A stretch of 15,995 nucleotides of DNA from assembly GCA_900770265.1 (NCBI GenBank), contig CAAGJR010000193.1, forward strand, positions 1 to 15,995, in the 5' to 3' direction. The notes beneath the pieces are model-generated. The model was not told the DNA's origin and searched no databases. It saw only the letters and a program-made list of their open reading frames with translations. The DNA comes from an uncultured Acidaminococcus sp. (lineage in GTDB: Bacteria > Bacillota > Negativicutes > Acidaminococcales > Acidaminococcaceae). Numbering within the stretch: position 1 is the stretch's first letter; every line of letters starts with the position of its first letter. Shown here piece after piece: positions 12,530-15,995 of this stretch. The translations under genes and the position numbers were made by a program.

Positions 12530-13441
12530 TCATGGTGAAATTTTCAGCACTTGCTTCAGTATGGAAATAAATCCTGCTGCTTGAGGCAACGGTTTTAACG
12601 CAAATATGATTCCCGTGGGCGAAGAAAAATCCCACTCCACATCGATGGTGCGAAAGGCAGATGACATGATTTTGAAACTCTCTCTTGTAAGCAAAATATC
12701 ATGCGGATGTTCCATAAAGGTGTTCGCCGTATAGAAAGCTGCCAGAGGTTCCGTACGAATGTTTGGATAAGTTTTCTCTATGAATTTGCAGAGTTTGTCC
12801 ACCGCAGGTGATTCCCTTGGAGGGGTTAGGATGGTGAGGTGGGAAAGGTCGGCAAGTGTCAGGATTTCCTTCTGGCTCAAAGGATGGGAAAAGGGAACCG
12901 CCAGTTTGAATTTTTCTTCCCCTAACTTAAATACACAGAAATTTTTGTACCATTCCTTCACATCGTAGGGGGAGGTTATGCAGTCGAACTCTGTACCCAG
13001 GACAGAGGACAGCCACTTCGCATTGAATTGATTATCATCGAAAGGAATGATCTGTAGGGAGAAATTTCTTTGTAGCAATTCCGAATCCTGCCATAAAGCT
13101 GTCAATAAAGTTGCAGGACGCATCATAGAGGCTCCTACCCGAATCCGCACCTTGTCCTTGGCAGAAATGGCTCTTACTTCTGCCATTGCTTGGTCAGTTT
13201 GTTTTTTTATGGCGAGAAGTTTGGTTTGCAGCATTTGTCCGGCACGGGTCAGAGATACCCCACGGTTTGTTCGCACAAAGAGCACAGCTTTGACTTCGCC
13301 TTCCAGCTCATTCATCTGATTCATCACCGCAACCGGGGAGACAAAAAGTTTTCCTGCAGCCTTGGAGAAACTGCCTGTCTCTGCCACGGCAAGGAATGTC
13401 ATGTAAATTGAAGCAATCAATTGTAGCACCCTCTTTTGCAT
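12530..13441 (-). CDS. LysR-family transcriptional regulator
   Basis: Up to 303 residues on the minus strand. The N-terminal winged helix-turn-helix is clear: FLAVAETGSFSKAAGKLFVS, then PVAVMNQMNELEGEV and LFVRTNRGVSLTRAGQML, all standard LysR features. The rest is the periplasmic-binding-like effector domain (about residues 95-300). The ATG at 13441 has no visible ribosome binding site. A TTG at 13420 has AGAGGG 8 bases upstream and gives a family-typical start (MIASIYMTFLAV), so the true protein may be about 296 residues. It diverges from the SDR/flavodoxin operon and a perfect palindrome lies between them, so it probably controls that operon and itself. Its base composition is more AT-rich than the prophage. 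The effector is unknown. Confidence 0.9.
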   Translation of the reverse strand: MQKRVLQLIASIYMTFLAVAETGSFSKAAGKLFVSPVAVMNQMNELEGEVKAVLFVRTNRGVSLTRAGQMLQTKLLAIKKQTDQAMAEVRAISAKDKVRIRVGASMMRPATLLTALWQDSELLQRNFSLQIIPFDDNQFNAKWLSSVLGTEFDCITSPYDVKEWYKNFCVFKLGEEKFKLAVPFSHPLSQKEILTLADLSHLTILTPPRESPAVDKLCKFIEKTYPNIRTEPLAAFYTANTFMEHPHDILLTRESFKIMSSAFRTIDVEWDFSSPTGIIFALKPLPQAAGFISILKQVLKISP

Positions 13442-13448
13442 TAAGTCT

Positions 13449-13469
13449 AAGTTAATGCCATATTAACTT
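13449..13469. promoter_or_regulatory. Probable LysR operator (perfect inverted repeat)
   Basis: AAGTTAAT-GCCAT-ATTAACTT: 8-bp perfect arms with a 5-bp spacer, containing the T-N11-A core usual for LysR binding sites. It lies in the divergent intergenic region, upstream of the weak promoter of the SDR operon and next to the regulator's own start. Confidence 0.7.
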
Positions 13470-13501
13470 ATTTCTCACTTCCCGTCAATGTTCCCGGCGG
13501 C

Positions 13502-13507
13502 TATACT
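13502..13507 (+). promoter_or_regulatory. Probable -10 element of the SDR/flavodoxin operon
   Basis: TATACT lies about 34 bases before the SDR start. At 17-bp spacing the -35 position (13479-13484, TTCCCG) is a poor match, as expected for a promoter needing an activator such as the divergent LysR protein bound at 13449-13469. Confidence 0.45.
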
Positions 13508-13541
13508 GTAATCATCAAGAACAAAGGAAGTGGAGAATAAG

Positions 13542-14195
13542 ATGGACAGAACAATGATTCTGATCGGTGCAGGCAGGGGCCTTGGAAATGCCGTGGCAAG
13601 GGAATTTGCCTCCCACGGTTTCCGTGTGGTCTTGGTAGCGAGGAATGAGGAGCGGCTGAGAGACTATGTGAATGAACTTCGTCAGCAGGGGTTCGAAGCG
13701 GACTTCAAAGTGGCTGACGCCTTTTACCCGGAGACTTTGACGAAAGCAATCCAGGAGACAGCAATGGAATACGGAACCCCTGATGCGTTGGTCTACAATG
13801 TGGGAATCACAGTGCCGGACGGCAGCAGGGAAATCACCAGCCAGATGCTGATGGAAAGGTATCAGGTGGACGCTGCCAGCGCATATCATTCGGCAATGGT
13901 GGTGGCAACAGCAGAATTTGCGGAGAAAAAAGGGGCCATCATCTTCACCGGAGGCGGCTTTGCCAAGACTTTCCAGCCAATCCTTTCCCTTAAACCACTC
14001 TGCATTGACAAGGCAGCCCTGAATGCCATGAACATCGTGCTCCACCATGAGCTGGAGCCAAGGGGAATCTTTGTGGGAAGCGTCCTCGTCAGCGGTGTGA
14101 TAACTCCCGGAGATGAGCGGTATGATCCGGGCAGGATTGCCAAAGAATATTGGAAGATGTATGAGGAACGGCAGGAATATCAAGTGCTTTACTAA
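13542..14195 (+). CDS. Atypical short-chain dehydrogenase/reductase lacking the catalytic Tyr
   Basis: 217 residues. The ATG at 13542 is used because GGAG (13532-13535) is 6 bases upstream; the in-frame GTG at 13530 has no room for a site. The Rossmann nucleotide-binding motif is present (LIGAGRGLG, Gly9-Gly15), followed by RVVLVARNEERL. The usual NNAG is YNVG (85-88). In the active-site region, FTGGGFA stands at the Ser position and PLCIDKAALNAMN at the YxxxK position: Lys157 is kept but the Tyr place (153) is Leu. A subgroup of SDRs with this 'GKAAL' style lacks the Tyr, so it may bind NAD(P) without classical dehydrogenase chemistry or may use another residue. First gene of an operon with a flavodoxin and a classical SDR. 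Confidence 0.8.
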   Translation: MDRTMILIGAGRGLGNAVAREFASHGFRVVLVARNEERLRDYVNELRQQGFEADFKVADAFYPETLTKAIQETAMEYGTPDALVYNVGITVPDGSREITSQMLMERYQVDAASAYHSAMVVATAEFAEKKGAIIFTGGGFAKTFQPILSLKPLCIDKAALNAMNIVLHHELEPRGIFVGSVLVSGVITPGDERYDPGRIAKEYWKMYEERQEYQVLY

Positions 14196-14210
14196 GATGG
14201 AGGCCATAAT

Positions 14211-14714
14211 ATGTTAAAGGATTTGGTGGTATTTTATTCATGGGGAGGCAACACCAAGGCCGTTGCCGAATACATTGGTCAGAAAACAGGGGCAGAATTG
14301 CTGGAACTGAAAGTGAGAGTTCCCTATCCGAGGGATTACCGTGCCTGTGTCAATCAGGTTGGCAAGGAGGGAAAGGCTTATGAGCCGGAACTTGCTGTCA
14401 GCATTCCGGATTGGATGGACTATGGCAGGATTTTTATCGGCTCCCCCTGCTGGTGGGGCACCATCGCCAATCCCGTGAGAACTTTCCTGCATCAAAGCAA
14501 TCTCACAGGCAAGACCATTGTGCCCTTTATGACCCACGGGACAAGCGGTCTGCACATAGCGGATATTAAAGGTCTGTGCCCTGATTCCAAAATCCTGGAG
14601 GGGCTGGGCATATACAACTGCTATCAGGTCAGCACCACGGTGGACAAGCCTGAGAATATGGGAGATTTCCATCCCCTGGTGGATGCCTGGCTGCAGAGAA
14701 TCAATTTGCAATGA
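14211..14714 (+). CDS. Flavodoxin family protein
   Basis: 167 residues, with GGAGG at 14199-14203, 15 bases after the preceding stop. It starts with a beta strand and an FMN phosphate-binding loop, VVFYSWGGNTKAVAEYIG (Ser10-Thr15 region: S-x-G-G-N-T). Later flavin-contact segments are IFIGSPCWWGTIANPVRTFL and VPFMTHGTSG, which are typical of the Flavodoxin_4 type common in anaerobic Firmicutes and Bacteroidetes, often encoded near SDRs, aldo-keto reductases and LysR regulators. It is likely an FMN electron carrier or quinone/flavin reductase partner for the neighbouring oxidoreductases. Length fits the family. Confidence 0.88.
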   Translation: MLKDLVVFYSWGGNTKAVAEYIGQKTGAELLELKVRVPYPRDYRACVNQVGKEGKAYEPELAVSIPDWMDYGRIFIGSPCWWGTIANPVRTFLHQSNLTGKTIVPFMTHGTSGLHIADIKGLCPDSKILEGLGIYNCYQVSTTVDKPENMGDFHPLVDAWLQRINLQ

Positions 14715-14739
14715 TGAAATTTAGAGAGGAGCATGCAAC

Positions 14740-15486
14740 ATGAAGAGATTTGAAGATAAGGCAGTATTGGTCACCGGCGGCGGAACCGGCATTGGCCGAG
14801 GCGTTGCCCGGCGGTTTGCCGCTGAGGGGGCAGAGGTTTTCCTTGTGGGCCTTGACGAAGAGGAACTCAGGGAGTCGGCTGCTTTCGACAGCAAGATGGC
14901 ATATATGGCAGGGGATATTACCAAGGAAGAAACTCTTGACAAAGTAACTGCAGAGATAAAAAGCCGTTATGGCAGACTGGATATTTTGGTCAACAATGCG
15001 GGCTGGGCGCCGGTGACTCCCCTGGCCACCGTGAAGATGGAGGAATACGACAAGGTATTTTCCATCAATGTCCGCGCCCTGGTCAATATGACCATCCATG
15101 TACTCCCGCTCCTGAAGGAAAGCCGGGGCAATATCATCAACATGTCCAGCGCCGTATGCGAGAATCATCTGTTGAATATGTCCATGTATGCCGGGACAAA
15201 AGCGGCAGTGGAAATCTTCACAAAGATTTGGGCAAAGGAACTGGCCAAAGACGGGGTACGGGTGAATGCCTTAAGCATAGGCTCCATTGAAACCCCCATC
15301 TACGGAAAGACTGACCTTTCGAAAGGCGGCATTCAAGAGCATATTGAAAAAGTCACCGCTATGATACCCCAGGGACATTTCGGGAAGCCGGAGGATGTGG
15401 CGGCGGTTGCGGCCTTCCTCGGCTCAGAGGAAGCGAGGTTTGTCACTGGCTCCATCTATGGCGTGGATGGCGGACTGGGGGCATGA
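14740..15486 (+). CDS. Classical short-chain dehydrogenase/reductase
   Basis: 248 residues, with AGAGAGGAG at 14723-14731. All landmarks of the classical SDR family are visible: TGGGTGIG (12-19) for cofactor binding, NNAG (85-88), Asn110, Ser137 in NMSS, and YAGTK with Tyr150 and Lys154, then a Pro-containing IETPIYG loop and the C-terminal TGSIYGVDGG. Length is typical (about 250). It resembles 3-oxoacyl-ACP reductase or sugar/steroid-type dehydrogenases; the substrate cannot be read. Third gene in the LysR-linked operon; its stop at 15484-15486 is followed at once by the next start. Confidence 0.92.
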   Translation: MKRFEDKAVLVTGGGTGIGRGVARRFAAEGAEVFLVGLDEEELRESAAFDSKMAYMAGDITKEETLDKVTAEIKSRYGRLDILVNNAGWAPVTPLATVKMEEYDKVFSINVRALVNMTIHVLPLLKESRGNIINMSSAVCENHLLNMSMYAGTKAAVEIFTKIWAKELAKDGVRVNALSIGSIETPIYGKTDLSKGGIQEHIEKVTAMIPQGHFGKPEDVAAVAAFLGSEEARFVTGSIYGVDGGLGA

Positions 15487-15488
15487 CC

Positions 15489-15894
15489 ATGAAAATTGTA
15501 GTAATTACCGGAAGCCCACATAAAAAAGGGACATCTGCCTTGCTCGCAGATGAATTTATCCGCGGCGCAAAAGAAGCCGGACATGAAGTGTCACGATTTG
15601 ATGCGGCATTTGAGAATGTTCACCCGTGTATTGGGTGCAACAAGTGTGAGTATGGAAAAAAAAACCTGCGTTTTTCAGGATGCTATGAACAAGCTGAATC
15701 CAATGCTTTTGGATTCCGATGTGATTGTTTTTGCCACACCGATTTACTACTGGAATTTTCCTGCTCAGTTAAAAACAGTGATTGATCGGTTCCAGGTAAC
15801 TGTATTTTCTATGCGCGGGAAAAAGGCAGTTTTGTTGGCCACTGCTGCTTCTAAGGAGTCTTGGGTGAAAGGCGCTTTGGTAATGTCCGTATAA
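15489..15894 (+). pseudogene. Flavodoxin-fold NADPH-dependent FMN reductase, frameshifted at a run of nine A and truncated
   Basis: The start at 15489 has GGGGG 7 bases upstream; an ATG at 15483 is also possible. The first frame reads MKIVVITGSPHKKGTSALLA (flavin phosphate loop GSPHKKGTS) and CIGCNKCEYGKK. At a run of nine A (15656-15664) the coding meaning moves to another frame: TCVFQDAMNKLNPMLLDSDV, then FATPIYYWNFPAQLKTVIDR. With eight A the protein would read CEYGKKTCVFQD without a break. Even repaired it would stop at about 135 residues (after ASKESWVKGALVMSV), short of the usual 170-200, so the C-terminus seems lost too. Possible causes are real decay, phase variation at the A-run, or a sequencing error. 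In the intact state it would reduce flavins or quinones with NADPH. Confidence 0.75.
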
Positions 15895-15919
15895 TGGTGT
15901 AAAAAGATAATTTCAAAAA

Positions 15920-15950
15920 ATGAGCCATATGCTCATCCTTTAGGTATAAT
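15920..15950 (+). promoter_or_regulatory. Hairpin and TATAAT box before the next gene
   Basis: ATGAGC-CATAT-GCTCAT forms a 6-bp stem at 15920-15936 with no T-run after it, so it is more likely an operator or attenuator than a terminator. TATAAT at 15945-15950 is a consensus -10, but the matching -35 position is weak. Confidence 0.4.
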
Positions 15951-15980
15951 GTAAATCGACCAAAACCCACATAATACCGA

Positions 15981-15987
15981 GGGAGGA
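15981..15987 (+). promoter_or_regulatory. Ribosome binding site of a gene starting past the right edge
   Basis: GGGAGGA followed by AAAGCAAA to the last base. The spacing suggests a start codon at or just after 15996. Confidence 0.5.
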
Positions 15988-15995
15988 AAAGCAAA

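Noticed and set aside
15920..15936. Rho-independent terminator after the broken FMN reductase gene
   Set aside because: The stem is only 6 bp and is followed by CCTTTAGG rather than a T-run; a regulatory role is as likely.

Overview
The window covers the right-hand (tail and lysis) end of a tailed-phage prophage (about 1-11,960), a decayed stretch holding a recombinase remnant (about 11,960-12,530), and a chromosomal or horizontally acquired redox gene cluster (12,530 to the end). The tail genes are of long non-contractile (siphovirus) type. Strong purine-rich Shine-Dalgarno sites, tight ATGA/TAATG gene junctions and many AGG/CGG/GGG codons suggest a fairly GC-rich Firmicute. A diderm Firmicute (Negativicutes, for example an Acidaminococcus- or Megasphaera-like gut bacterium) is my best guess. 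It rests only on overall style and on a spanin-like protein after the endolysin, so I hold it with modest confidence.

Layout. The tape-measure C-terminus (1-585) is followed by a hairpin and a small exported protein (693-971) that looks like an inserted moron. Then come the distal tail protein (1008-1790), a hub/baseplate-type protein (1787-3031), a tail protein ending in a Cys-rich tag (3031-3675), a small baseplate-like protein (3677-4012) and a long tail fibre (4005-5504). Next is an unusual seven-gene insert (5501-10190): a SPASM radical SAM enzyme, two tandem Cys-rich repeat proteins, a degenerate Hint-fold-like protein, a beta-rich protein of unknown function, a second SPASM radical SAM enzyme and a protein of unknown function. 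The lysis cassette follows: XhlA-like protein, holin-like protein, amidase endolysin, a 29-residue membrane peptide, and a coiled-coil spanin-like protein that overlaps a second open frame. A strong rho-independent terminator at 11,919-11,956 closes the prophage operon.

Main hypothesis. The 5501-10190 block looks like a phage-borne peptide-modification cassette. Two complete SPASM radical SAM proteins, a type usually found as RiPP maturases, flank two paralogous proteins with Cys at every third residue (Cys-Gln-X repeats). Both repeat proteins, and the tail protein at 3031-3675, end in the same alternating Asn/Asp-Cys tag followed by Ser-Asp-Asp-Ser. The genes are translationally coupled and lie between the tail fibre and the lysis genes. 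I therefore infer that the enzymes modify Cys-rich appendages of the virion tail tip. This is inference from gene content and motifs; no chemistry can be read from the sequence.

The right end holds a frameshifted, internally deleted serine-recombinase remnant. After it a LysR regulator diverges from a probable operon of an atypical SDR lacking the catalytic Tyr, a flavodoxin, a classical SDR, and a flavodoxin-fold FMN reductase gene broken at a run of nine A. A further gene probably starts just past the right edge, because the window ends with a good ribosome binding site.
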